From assembly GCA_026400305.1 (NCBI GenBank), contig JAPLPI010000024.1:1-8665 (forward strand): 8,665 bases of DNA, given 5' to 3'. Origin of the DNA: Alphaproteobacteria bacterium. GTDB taxonomy: Bacteria; Pseudomonadota; Alphaproteobacteria; Micropepsales; Micropepsaceae. Positions 1 to 8,665 of the stretch are shown here, one piece after another. The notes beneath the pieces are model-generated. The model saw only the letters and a program-made list of their open reading frames with translations. It was not told the origin of the DNA and made no database searches. The translations under genes were made by a program, and so were the position numbers. The stretch's first letter is position 1. The number at the start of each line of letters is the position of its first letter.

Positions 1-341
<341 letters not shown>

Positions 342-371
342 TTTTCTTTCCCCACCGGGAAAAGAGACACT

Positions 372-402
372 AAAGGCCCGGCGCCCAGCCGGGCCTTTTT
401 TT
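372..402 (+). terminator. Intrinsic terminator of ilvC
   Basis: A perfect 11-bp stem, AAAGGCCCGGC at 372-382 against GCCGGGCCTTT at 388-398, encloses a 5-base loop. A run of seven T (396-402) follows immediately. This is a classical Rho-independent terminator on the + strand. It sits only 15 bases before the start codon of the next gene, so the downstream GFA-purT pair either depends on read-through or has a promoter inside the ilvC end. Confidence 0.95.
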
Positions 403-417
403 GTTGGGACGAACGAC

Positions 418-894
418 ATGATGCAACGCCCGCCGATTCCCAATCCGCCCTATACCGGTGGTTGCCTGTGCGGCGCGCTGCGCTGGCGGCTGGAGGAACG
501 GCCGCTGGCGGTCAACGCCTGTCATTGCATCGACTGCAAGAAGCTGACCGGCGCCACCAACTTGCTGATGCTTGTGGCCAAGCGCGACGCCTTCGAGGCC
601 GAGGGCGCCGGCGATGTCTTCCGCAAGGAAGCTGACTCGGGGCGCGAGATCGACATCGTGCGCTGCGCCGATTGTGGTACGCGGCTGTGGCATGAGCCGC
701 AGGCCTCGCCCGCGTTGATATTCATCGCCGTGGGCACGCTGGATGATCCGAGCTGGGTGATCCCAACCTCGCATATCTGGATCGAGCGGGCCTCGCCCGG
801 CGTGGTGATACACGACGACGCCATCAAGATTGAAGGCCAGCCTAGCGACCGTCAGGCCCTGATGGACGCTTTCACCAAGGTGTATGGCGTATGA
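418..894 (+). CDS. GFA / CENP-V-type zinc-binding protein
   Basis: This 158-residue protein belongs to the GFA family, named after a glutathione-dependent formaldehyde-activating enzyme but mostly uncharacterised. The Mss4-like beta fold is marked by three zinc-ligand clusters: C16-x-C18 (in [10 protein letters not shown]), C35-x-C37-x-x-C40 (in ACHCIDC) and C83-x-x-C86 (in RCADCG). All seven cysteines are present and the length is normal for the family. There is no signal peptide or membrane segment, so it should be cytoplasmic. I chose the ATG at 418 because the frame upstream runs through ilvC and the terminator; a second ATG at 421 is equally possible. A weak GGGA lies about 8 bases before it. 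The stop overlaps the purT start (ATGA, 891-894), which implies translational coupling. The family is sure; the substrate is unknown. Confidence 0.88.
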   Translation: MMQRPPIPNPPYTGGCLCGALRWRLEERPLAVNACHCIDCKKLTGATNLLMLVAKRDAFEAEGAGDVFRKEADSGREIDIVRCADCGTRLWHEPQASPALIFIAVGTLDDPSWVIPTSHIWIERASPGVVIHDDAIKIEGQPSDRQALMDAFTKVYGV

Positions 895-2078
895 ATTTTG
901 GAACACCGCTGTCGCCGGCCGCCGTGAAGGTGATGCTGCTGGGCTCGGGCGAGTTGGGCAAGGAAGTGGTCATCGAACTGCAGCGCCTGGGTGTGGAAAC
1001 CATTGCGGTGGACCGCTATGCGGGGGCACCCGCTGCGCAAGTCGCGCACCGCGCCCATGTCATCGACATGACCGATGCCAAGGCGCTGCGCGCCATTGTG
1101 GAACAGGAACGACCGCATTTTCTGGTGCCGGAAATCGAGGCGCTGACCACCGACGAACTGGTGCGGATCGAGGCGGACGGCCTGTGCACCGTTATTCCCA
1201 CCGCGCGCGCCGCCCATATCACCATGAACCGCGAACGCATCCGGGTTCTGGCGGCCGAAGAATTGAAGCTTCCGGTTTCGCCTTATGCTTTTGCCTCCTC
1301 GCTGGAGGAATTGCAGGCGGCGTGCGAGCGTATCGGCTATCCCAGCTTCGTCAAGCCGGTGATGTCGTCTTCGGGCAAGGGCCAGTCCAAACTGAAATCG
1401 GCGGCCGATGTTCCCGCAGCCTGGGAAAAAGCGCTCAGCGCCGGCCGGGTGCGCGAAGCCCGCGTCATTGTTGAAGGCGAGATAAAATTTGATTTCGAAA
1501 TTACCCAGCTGACCGTGCGGGCCAAAGACGGCACCCATTTCTGTTCCCCCATCGGCCATGTCCAGAAGGATGGCGACTATGTCGAAAGCTGGCAGCCCCA
1601 GGCGATGAGCGCAAAGGCGCTGGAACAAGCGCGCGACATGGCGGGCAAGGTCACCGGCTCGCTGGGCGGGCTGGGCATCTTCGGGGTCGAGCTGTTCGTG
1701 AAGGGCGACGAGGTTTGGTTCTCGGAAGTCTCGCCCCGCCCGCATGACACGGGTCTTGTCACGCTGGTCTCGCAGCTGCAATCGGAATTTTCTCTGCATG
1801 CCCGCGCCATCCTGGGGTTGCCGGTGAATATTGAGATGGCTTCTCCGGGCGCGTCAGCCGTGATCTATGGCGGCATCGATGCCAAGACGATAACGTTCGA
1901 TGGGGTGGATGCAGCGCTCAAGGTGCCAGGCAGCGAGCTGCGGCTGTTTGGCAAGCCGGAGTCTTTTGTGAAGCGCCGTATGGGCGTGGCGTTGGCGCGT
2001 GGCGCCGATACCGATGAAGCCCGCGCCCGCGCCCGCCGCGCGGCCGCCTGCGTCAAACCAGTTGTTTACCCGTCATAG
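891..2078 (+). CDS. purT: Formate-dependent phosphoribosylglycinamide formyltransferase 2
   Basis: PurT makes formyl-GAR from GAR, ATP and formate in the third step of purine synthesis, replacing the folate-dependent PurN. The 395-residue length is close to E. coli PurT (392). The N-terminal dinucleotide-like domain has [11 protein letters not shown] at 17-26 and VDRYAGAPA just after it. The ATP-grasp domain spans roughly 120-310, with the nucleotide loop SSSGKGQ at 159-165 and the Mg-ligand glutamates E267 (FGVELF) and E279 ([12 protein letters not shown]). The C-terminal RLFGKPE segment is also conserved. No frameshift or missing residue is seen. It starts inside the stop codon of the GFA gene with no good ribosome-binding site of its own, so its translation probably depends on the upstream gene. 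It needs free formate as substrate. Other ATP-grasp enzymes (PurK) are unlikely given the full-length match. Confidence 0.96.
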   Translation: MNFGTPLSPAAVKVMLLGSGELGKEVVIELQRLGVETIAVDRYAGAPAAQVAHRAHVIDMTDAKALRAIVEQERPHFLVPEIEALTTDELVRIEADGLCTVIPTARAAHITMNRERIRVLAAEELKLPVSPYAFASSLEELQAACERIGYPSFVKPVMSSSGKGQSKLKSAADVPAAWEKALSAGRVREARVIVEGEIKFDFEITQLTVRAKDGTHFCSPIGHVQKDGDYVESWQPQAMSAKALEQARDMAGKVTGSLGGLGIFGVELFVKGDEVWFSEVSPRPHDTGLVTLVSQLQSEFSLHARAILGLPVNIEMASPGASAVIYGGIDAKTITFDGVDAALKVPGSELRLFGKPESFVKRRMGVALARGADTDEARARARRAAACVKPVVYPS

Positions 2079-2159
2079 TACCTTCACAAATTTTGTCGCT
2101 TTGGTGAGCAGCCTTTAACCGCCCGTATGCGCCGCGCCTCCTAGGGTGGCCGCGCGATC

Positions 2160-2620
2160 ATGGGAATTTTCAGCATGACGGGGCAGGGCGAGGATCTGAC
2201 GGCAGGGATGCTGGCGGCGCGAACGCCCGCGCTCAGCGAATGCACCAGCTGCGGTGAGGTGTTCGAATGGTTCATCGCCCATCCGGCCGTTCCCGCCGCC
2301 ATCCTGCGCAGCCAGACGGGCTAGGTGCTGGGCCTGATAAACCGCTTCATCTTTTTTGCCAGTTACGCCAAGCAGTATGCCCCCGAAATCTTCAGCCGGA
2401 AATCCATTCTCAAGCTTGCCAATGAAGCGCCCCTGATCGTGGATGCCGATGTGCGGCTGGCCGATCTGGGCGCCACTCTGCTGGTGGAAAATCCCGATGC
2501 ACTGATCGAATGCCATGACGGCACGCTGGATATTGAAAGCACCCTGCAAAGGGCTCCACGGTGCGCCTGCCCCCGCCGCCGGAGCGCACCATTTGCCGCC
2601 TTACGGCGCTCTCCGCCTAG
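2160..2620 (+). pseudogene. Remnant of a CBS-like-domain sensor histidine kinase
   Basis: Frame 2160 starts with ATG (MGIFSMTGQ) and is read to a TAG at 2322-2324. It then continues in the same frame with VLGLINRFIFFASYAKQY, ERK-like FSRKSIL and APLIVDADVRLADL. This GLINR...F...RK...PLVVDA pattern resembles the CBS-like input region found before GGDEF/EAL or kinase domains. After NPDALIE (about 2505) the text changes abruptly to HDGTLDIEST, which looks like the end of a histidine kinase ATPase domain. One base is missing near 2543-2547; in the other frame the expected GSTVRLPPPPER tail appears and stops at TAG 2618-2620. The DHp helix and the N and G1 boxes are absent, so a large internal deletion is inferred. 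Codon character on + is coding-like. The pieces are too short for the kinase assignment to be certain; the gene being broken is better supported. Confidence 0.6.
2560..2590. terminator. Hairpin between convergent genes, possible weak terminator
   Basis: GGTGCGC at 2560-2566 pairs with GCGCACC at 2584-2590 over a 17-base loop. A second small stem, CGCC/GGCG, lies at about 2598-2609. The hairpin sits just past the ABC ATPase stop on the minus strand, where a terminator would be expected. No T-run follows on either strand, so intrinsic termination is doubtful. Confidence 0.25.
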
Positions 2621-3903
2621 GTCGGGTTTTCCAGGGAGAAGGCCGCTGCATCATCGTCGTAGCTGAACAGCTCGCCGAAGCGCGCCCAGGACACCACCGT
2701 CTTCAAGGTCTCTTCCGCCGCATCCTCGGGCATATGGTCTTCCAGCTCGTCTAGGAAGCGGGTCTTGGGTGCTGAATGACTGACGCGTTCGTCCAGCACC
2801 TTGCGGATATGGGCGGCCAGCGGCACATGGTTCTGCAGCGCGCGGGAGAAAATTTCCTTGCGCTCGTTTAGTTCGCCGTCGGCGAAACGCTTGCCCATAT
2901 GGGTCAACTTGATGTCGCCGCCTTCCACTTCCGCCAGCCGCAATAGCTGCATGGCTTCGGCCACCGGGAACAGTTCGTCCACTTCCAGTTCCTGTTCATA
3001 GGCAATGTCGGGTAAGTCGGCCTTGCCGTTATAGGGCGCCGCGGACAAGGCCTCGATCAGGCCAGAAATCTGGTTGGGCGAAACATGGCTCAGCGGCATC
3101 TCGATGGCAGCCACGCCGACCTGCTGGCGCATGCGCTCCACCCGCCGGGCGGTCATTTCGACATAGATCTTGTCGACATAATCCTCGAACTGGGGGCTGG
3201 TGCGGTCGCGCGGCTGGGGCAGATCGATCTTGATCTCGGAGGCCACCCGTCCGGGATTGGACGAGAACAGCAACACCCGGTCGCACATCAGCACCGCTTC
3301 TTCGATATTGTGTGTCACCAGGATGATGCCCTTGATCGGCAGCTTGCGGTTGCCCCACAGCTCCACCAGGTCGGTGCGCAGATTTTCCGCCGTCAGCACG
3401 TCTAGCGCGCTGAACGGCTCGTCCATCAGCAGGATATTGGGATGCACCACCACAGCACGGGCAAAGCCCACGCGCTGGCGCATGCCGCCGGACAATTCGC
3501 GCGGGTAGGCGCTTTCGTAGCCGTCCAGGCCGATAAGGTCGATGGCGGCCAGCGCCCGCTCGCGCATCTCGCGGGCCGGCAAATTCAGCGCTTCGAGCCC
3601 CAGCTGCACATTCTCCAGCACCGTCAGCCAGGGAAACAGCGCAAAGCCCTGGAACACCATGGCCACGCCTTGCACAGGCCCTTCGATGGGAGCGCCCATG
3701 TAGGACAGCGCGCCGCCCTGGGGCCGCGACAGGCCGGCGATCAGGCGCAGCAGGGTGGATTTGCCCGAGCCGGAACGCCCCAGCAGGCCCACGATCTCGC
3801 CGTCCTTCAGGGACAGGGTGACGTCGTCCAGCACCAGCAATTCCTCGCCGCCGCCGCGCGGAAAGGTGCGTTTGACATTTTGCACGTCCAGAAGGTTCAC
3901 CAT
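2617..3903 (-). CDS. ABC transporter ATP-binding protein, NitT/TauT type, with C-terminal AAA-associated domain
   Basis: This 428-residue ATPase powers an importer of the nitrate/sulfonate/bicarbonate class. The nucleotide-binding domain (about 1-255) has Walker A GRSGSGKST at 42-50, the Q-loop glutamine at 85 (VFQGFALFPW), signature LSGGM at 137-141, Walker B ILLMDEP at 157-163 and the H-loop histidine at 198 (LVTHN). FPWLTVLENV is characteristic of the NitT/TauT group. A second domain at about 295-420 (ELEVDELFPVAEAMQLL, HMGKRFADG, ALQNHVPL) matches the AAA-associated C-terminal domain, probably regulatory, which makes the protein longer than the usual 260 residues. It starts 7 bases after the permease stop, with GAGG overlapping that stop as ribosome-binding site, so the two form an operon. 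Substrate unknown; no binding protein is adjacent. Confidence 0.93.
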   Translation of the reverse strand: MVNLLDVQNVKRTFPRGGGEELLVLDDVTLSLKDGEIVGLLGRSGSGKSTLLRLIAGLSRPQGGALSYMGAPIEGPVQGVAMVFQGFALFPWLTVLENVQLGLEALNLPAREMRERALAAIDLIGLDGYESAYPRELSGGMRQRVGFARAVVVHPNILLMDEPFSALDVLTAENLRTDLVELWGNRKLPIKGIILVTHNIEEAVLMCDRVLLFSSNPGRVASEIKIDLPQPRDRTSPQFEDYVDKIYVEMTARRVERMRQQVGVAAIEMPLSHVSPNQISGLIEALSAAPYNGKADLPDIAYEQELEVDELFPVAEAMQLLRLAEVEGGDIKLTHMGKRFADGELNERKEIFSRALQNHVPLAAHIRKVLDERVSHSAPKTRFLDELEDHMPEDAAEETLKTVVSWARFGELFSYDDDAAAFSLENPT

Positions 3904-3910
3904 CAGACCC

Positions 3911-5635
3911 TCATGTTAGCCGAAATTTTCGTTCTGCGTACCAGTAGAGCGGCCGCCACAGGATGCGGTTCACCACCACGACAAAACAGCTCATCACCGC
4001 GGTGCCCAGCACGACATGGCGGAAATCCCCGCTCGCCACCGCATCGGCGATATAGGCGCCCAGGCCGTGGGCGTGCAGGGTGCGGGTGCCCCAGCTGGCC
4101 ACTTCCGCCACGATACTGGCGTTCCACGATCCGCCCGAGGCGGTGATGGCGCCGGTGACGTAATAGGGAAAAACCGCCGGCAGGGCGACGCGTCTCCACC
4201 ACAGCCAGCCCTTCACGCTGAAATTGTCGGCGGCGTCGCGCAGTTCCTGCGGTATGCTGCTGGCGCCGGCGATGACGTTGAACAGGATGTACCATTGGGT
4301 GCCCAGCACCATCAGCGGCGACAGCCAGACATCGGGATTGAGATCCCAGATCACGATCACCGACACCGCCAGGGGGAACAGGATATTGGCGGGGAAGGAT
4401 GCCAGGAACTGCGCCACCGGCTGCACGATGGCGGTCAGGCGGGGGCGCAGGCCCACATAGATGCCGATCGGCGTCCAGATCAGGCTGGCTAAGGCGATCA
4501 GCACCAGCACGCGCAGCAGCGTGATAAAGCCCAGCCCCACCGCGGTCGCCAGGTCTCCCCAGGTCAGGTTGCCATGGGCAAAATCGTAGATGCGCCAGGT
4601 GGCATAGAGGCTGAGCAGGCCCAGGATGGCGTACCACAGGACATTGGCAACGCGGCTGTCCACGTCGCGGGTGGCGGCACGGATGCCGAAGCTGGGTGGA
4701 TGCCAGTAATAGGACCAGCGCATCATCTGCTCGAAGGGCGCGGTCAGCACATCCAGGAGGCGCGAGCGTCGATAGACGTTCAGTGCCCAGGATTGCGGCT
4801 GTTCTTCGCTCTGCTCGTTGCCGATACGGAAACGTTCGGCCCAGGCGACCAGCGGCCGAAACATCAGCTGGTCATAGACCATGATGACGACCAGCATGGC
4901 GCCGATCGCTTCGAAGATGGCGGGCAGATTTTTCTGGGCGATGGCGATGGCGATCCAGGAGCCGATGCCGGGCAAGGCGATATTGGTCTTGCCCACGCTG
5001 ATGGCTTCGGAAATGGTGACGAAGAACCAGCCGCCGGACATGCTCATCATCATGTTCCAGATCAGGGGTGGGGTGGCGAAGGGCGCCTCGATGCGCCAGA
5101 AGCGCGCCCAGGAGGACAGGCCGAACATGCGCCCGGCCTCGATCAGCTCTTCGGGCACGGCGCGCAGGCTCTGGTAGAAGCTGAAGGCCATGTTCCAGGC
5201 CTGTCCGGTGAAGATGGTGAAGACGCAGGCCAGTTCTGCCCCGAATACCAGCCCCGGCGACAGCGACAGGAACCAGACGATGGTGACCGACAGGAAAGAT
5301 AGGATTGGCACCGACTGCAAAATGTCCAGCAGCGGCACCAGCAGGATTCCGGCGCGGGCATTTTTCGCCGCCCAGGTGGCATAGGTGAAGGTAAAGGCCA
5401 GCGACACGGCCATGGCGATCAGCATCCGCAGCGCCGTGCGCAGGGCATAGCCGGGCAGGTCGCCCAGATGCAGCTGCAGGTCGTGGCCGGTAATGGAACT
5501 AAGGGGATGGACCAGGAAGCGGCTGACGTCGGCAAAGGCGATGATGAAGGCCAGCACCAGGATCGCCGCCAGCAGGTCCCAGCGGTTGGGCAGCAGGCGG
5601 CGTGCTTCGATCGAGACGGGCGGCAGGATCTTCAT
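3911..5635 (-). CDS. Fused two-domain ABC transporter permease, NitT/TauT type
   Basis: This 574-residue inner-membrane protein contains two binding-protein-dependent permease domains in one chain, so it can form the whole channel by itself. Each half has a cytoplasmic EAA loop that docks on the ATPase: EELIEAGRMFGLSSWARFWRI at 162-182 and QELRDAADNFSVKGWLWWRRV at 463-483. Hydrophobic segments are seen near 21-42, 66-86, 97-127, 130-150, 241-256, 333-348, 366-388, 405-430 and 541-557. A charged, Glu/Gln-rich linker at about 265-330 joins the halves. The frame is open further upstream to 5806, but that extension is Arg/Pro-rich and unlike a permease, so I start at ATG 5633-5635 (MKILPPVSIE), though its ribosome-binding site is poor. 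The ATPase follows at 7 bases. Imported substrate cannot be told from sequence. Confidence 0.9.
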   Translation of the reverse strand: MKILPPVSIEARRLLPNRWDLLAAILVLAFIIAFADVSRFLVHPLSSITGHDLQLHLGDLPGYALRTALRMLIAMAVSLAFTFTYATWAAKNARAGILLVPLLDILQSVPILSFLSVTIVWFLSLSPGLVFGAELACVFTIFTGQAWNMAFSFYQSLRAVPEELIEAGRMFGLSSWARFWRIEAPFATPPLIWNMMMSMSGGWFFVTISEAISVGKTNIALPGIGSWIAIAIAQKNLPAIFEAIGAMLVVIMVYDQLMFRPLVAWAERFRIGNEQSEEQPQSWALNVYRRSRLLDVLTAPFEQMMRWSYYWHPPSFGIRAATRDVDSRVANVLWYAILGLLSLYATWRIYDFAHGNLTWGDLATAVGLGFITLLRVLVLIALASLIWTPIGIYVGLRPRLTAIVQPVAQFLASFPANILFPLAVSVIVIWDLNPDVWLSPLMVLGTQWYILFNVIAGASSIPQELRDAADNFSVKGWLWWRRVALPAVFPYYVTGAITASGGSWNASIVAEVASWGTRTLHAHGLGAYIADAVASGDFRHVVLGTAVMSCFVVVVNRILWRPLYWYAERKFRLT

Positions 5636-5998
5636 GTCCGGCGGGCCTCGAGGGCGGGTGTTGGGACGGTTTCCTGCCGCCCCGATAAGCGCGTTCGGCG
5701 GATGAGGCAACCTCTTTGAAGCGCGTGCACAATAGGGCGTGAGCCCGGTGTCCGGGGTGACGGTTCCATGACGCCGAAAGGCGGGCCCGGCAGCGAGCCG
5801 TGCCAAAATATTGTTTACACTGGAAATTTATCGGCAGGCGCCCACGGGCCATTTCGCCCCTGCACCTGTGGCTATTGCGCCACCGGTCGAAATCAGCGTA
5901 AAATCGCCCCAACGCGTGGGAAAAAACAGAGGATTATCCGCTGCTTAGCCCAAAGCGCGCGCATCGTAAAAATTCACGGGCGGAACGGCGACAGGTCA
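5636..5998. other. Divergent spacer between permease operon and leuA leader
   Basis: These 363 bases separate the minus-strand ABC operon from the + strand leuA leader and should hold the promoters of both. I see no convincing gene: the frames open across it are rich in Arg, Pro and Ser and match nothing. An AT-rich patch at 5806-5831 (AAATATTGTTTACACTGG and on) stands out from the GC-rich surroundings and is the likeliest site for promoter or operator elements. No clear inverted repeat or sigma-70 pair was found there for the minus strand. Confidence 0.5.
5875..5904 (+). promoter_or_regulatory. Candidate leuA promoter
   Basis: TTGCGC at 5875-5880 and TAAAAT at 5899-5904 are spaced by 18 bases. 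The -10 element matches TATAAT at five of six positions; the -35 keeps only TTG. It would start a transcript near 5911, about 90 bases before the leader peptide. The call is by eye, and other weak pairs exist nearby, such as TTAGCC at 5945 with TAAAAA at 5967. Confidence 0.25.
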
Positions 5999-6127
5999 AT
6001 GACGCAAGGCGTGACGAGCAGAATGGCGAAGGGTGGAATTTTCGCCTGTGCCTCTGCACGCGCCAACACGCAGCCCCGTCCTTCCCTCGGTTCTTCGCAC
6101 ACGCTTCTTCTTCTTAGCTGCCCCTAG
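5999..6127 (+). CDS. Leucine leader peptide of leuA
   Basis: A 42-codon reading frame starts at ATG 5999-6001 (MTQGVTSRMAKGG) and ends HTLLLLSCP at TAG 6125-6127. It has four consecutive leucine codons, CTT CTT CTT CTT, at 6104-6115, ten codons from the end. CTT is an uncommon Leu codon here: leuA itself uses almost only CTG/CTC. A short ORF with a Leu run, placed about 100 bases before leuA and followed at once by a strong hairpin, is the layout of ribosome-mediated leucine attenuation, as known for leuL in enteric bacteria and predicted in other proteobacteria. AGG at 5993-5995 could serve as ribosome-binding site; an internal ATG at 6023 gives a 34-residue alternative. The Leu run and position are seen; the regulatory role is inferred. 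Confidence 0.65.
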   Translation: MTQGVTSRMAKGGIFACASARANTQPRPSLGSSHTLLLLSCP

Positions 6128-6170
6128 GCGCTCATCGCGCGCGAATGGTCGCGCGCATGGTGTTTAGGGG
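6121..6170 (+). promoter_or_regulatory. Attenuator-like hairpin in the leuA leader
   Basis: The core stem GCGCGCGA (6137-6144) pairs perfectly with TCGCGCGC (6149-6156) around the loop ATGG. Beyond a one-base bulge the stem continues as TCAT/ATGG at 6132-6135 and 6157-6160. After an internal loop, CCCCTA (6121-6126) pairs with TAGGGG (6165-6170). The outer arm includes the leader stop codon, so a ribosome ending or stalled there would interfere with folding. The core is followed only by ATGGTGTTT and the outer stem by ATCAACGC. There is thus no proper U-run, and the structure may be a pause or translation-control hairpin instead of an intrinsic terminator. Confidence 0.55.
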
Positions 6171-6181
6171 ATCAACGCAAC

Positions 6182-6227
6182 AGGAGAATCGAAGCCGCGT
6201 CTGCGGCGAACAGAAAGACTACTTGTC
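6182..6227 (+). promoter_or_regulatory. leuA 5' untranslated region: distant AGGAG and small hairpin
   Basis: The best Shine-Dalgarno match, AGGAG at 6182-6186, lies 41 bases before the leuA ATG, too far for normal use. Between them GCCGC (6194-6198) pairs with GCGGC (6203-6207) around GTCT. Folding this hairpin shortens the gap to about 27 bases, which is still long. Near the start codon only the weak AGAAAG at 6213-6218 is present. No in-frame ATG, GTG or TTG start lies between AGGAG and 6228. Confidence 0.35.
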
Positions 6228-7790
<1,563 letters not shown>

Positions 7791-7810
7791 CGGATTTTGT
7801 AGCGAAATGA

Positions 7811-7847
7811 AACGGCCGGCCCCGGATAAAGCGCGCTGTGGCCGGTT
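7811..7847 (+). terminator. Possible hairpin terminator after leuA
   Basis: CCGGCC at 7816-7821 pairs with GGCCGG at 7840-7845 over an 18-base loop; a shifted register pairing AAC-GGCC with GGCCGGTT is also possible. It lies 25 bases after the leuA stop. Only TTAATCC follows, with no T-run, so termination may be weak or factor-dependent and leuA transcripts could reach mreB. Confidence 0.3.
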
Positions 7848-7874
7848 AATCCAAGGAATGGCGCTTGCAGGTTT

Positions 7875-7890
7875 TGGAAACGACTTTCCA
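7875..7890. repeat. Short perfect inverted repeat before mreB
   Basis: TGGAAA (7875-7880) and TTTCCA (7885-7890) form a perfect 6-bp inverted repeat around CGAC, ten bases before the mreB Shine-Dalgarno sequence. It could be a regulator binding site or a 5' RNA hairpin. No matching promoter hexamers were found to decide. Confidence 0.4.
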
Positions 7891-7896
7891 GGTTAG

Positions 7897-8665
<769 letters not shown>

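Noticed and set aside
852..1799. A 315-codon open frame antisense to the GFA gene and purT
   Set aside because: It lies across two clearly identified + strand genes and has the composition of a shadow frame.
2322..2324. The TAG in the kinase remnant as a read-through or pyrrolysine codon
   Set aside because: A second lesion (frameshift) and a missing kinase core are present in the same gene, so decay explains the stop more simply.
2115..2549. A 144-codon minus-strand frame across the kinase remnant
   Set aside because: Rich in Gly, His, Gln and Arg with no family resemblance, whereas the + strand text shows recognisable domain patterns.
5636..5806. A longer N-terminus for the permease
   Set aside because: The extra 57 residues are Arg/Pro-rich, lack membrane character and would run into the divergent regulatory spacer.
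5768..5998. The leader reading frame extended upstream to 5768 as a 119-residue protein
   Set aside because: The upstream part has no coding character and crosses the probable promoter region; only the Leu-rich end makes functional sense.

Overview
The window reads as a chromosomal segment of a GC-rich Gram-negative bacterium, most likely an alphaproteobacterium. This rests on overall protein resemblance and on a backbone of branched-chain amino acid genes next to mreB; I could run no database search. Most of it is housekeeping or common transport biology.

Layout, left to right. (1) The 3' end of ilvC (ketol-acid reductoisomerase) on the + strand, closed by a textbook intrinsic terminator. 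(2) A translationally coupled + strand pair: a small GFA/CENP-V-type zinc protein and purT, the formate-dependent GAR transformylase, overlapping by ATGA. (3) A + strand gene ruin (2160-2620). It carries a CBS-like domain with an in-frame amber codon, joined directly to what looks like the last residues of a histidine kinase, with a one-base frameshift near the end. I read it as a sensor kinase pseudogene that lost its catalytic core. (4) A convergent minus-strand ABC transporter operon of the NitT/TauT type: a fused two-domain permease followed by an ATPase with a C-terminal AAA-associated domain, and no solute-binding protein. (5) A 592-base divergent spacer. Its right half holds a probable leucine leader peptide with four consecutive CTT Leu codons, followed by a strong RNA hairpin. 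(6) leuA (2-isopropylmalate synthase), complete. (7) The 5' two thirds of mreB, cut by the window end.

ilvC and leuA belong to the same branched-chain amino acid pathway. The block between them (GFA-purT, the kinase remnant, the ABC operon) looks like accessory material lying between two biosynthetic genes. purT and the GFA-like gene may share a link to one-carbon metabolism (formaldehyde/formate), but this is inference.

The two most informative points are the leuA leader, whose hairpin lacks the U-run expected of a classical attenuator, and the kinase pseudogene, whose two ends are recognisable while its middle is gone. I found no mobile element, CRISPR array, tRNA or rRNA, and nothing that amounts to a new multi-gene system.
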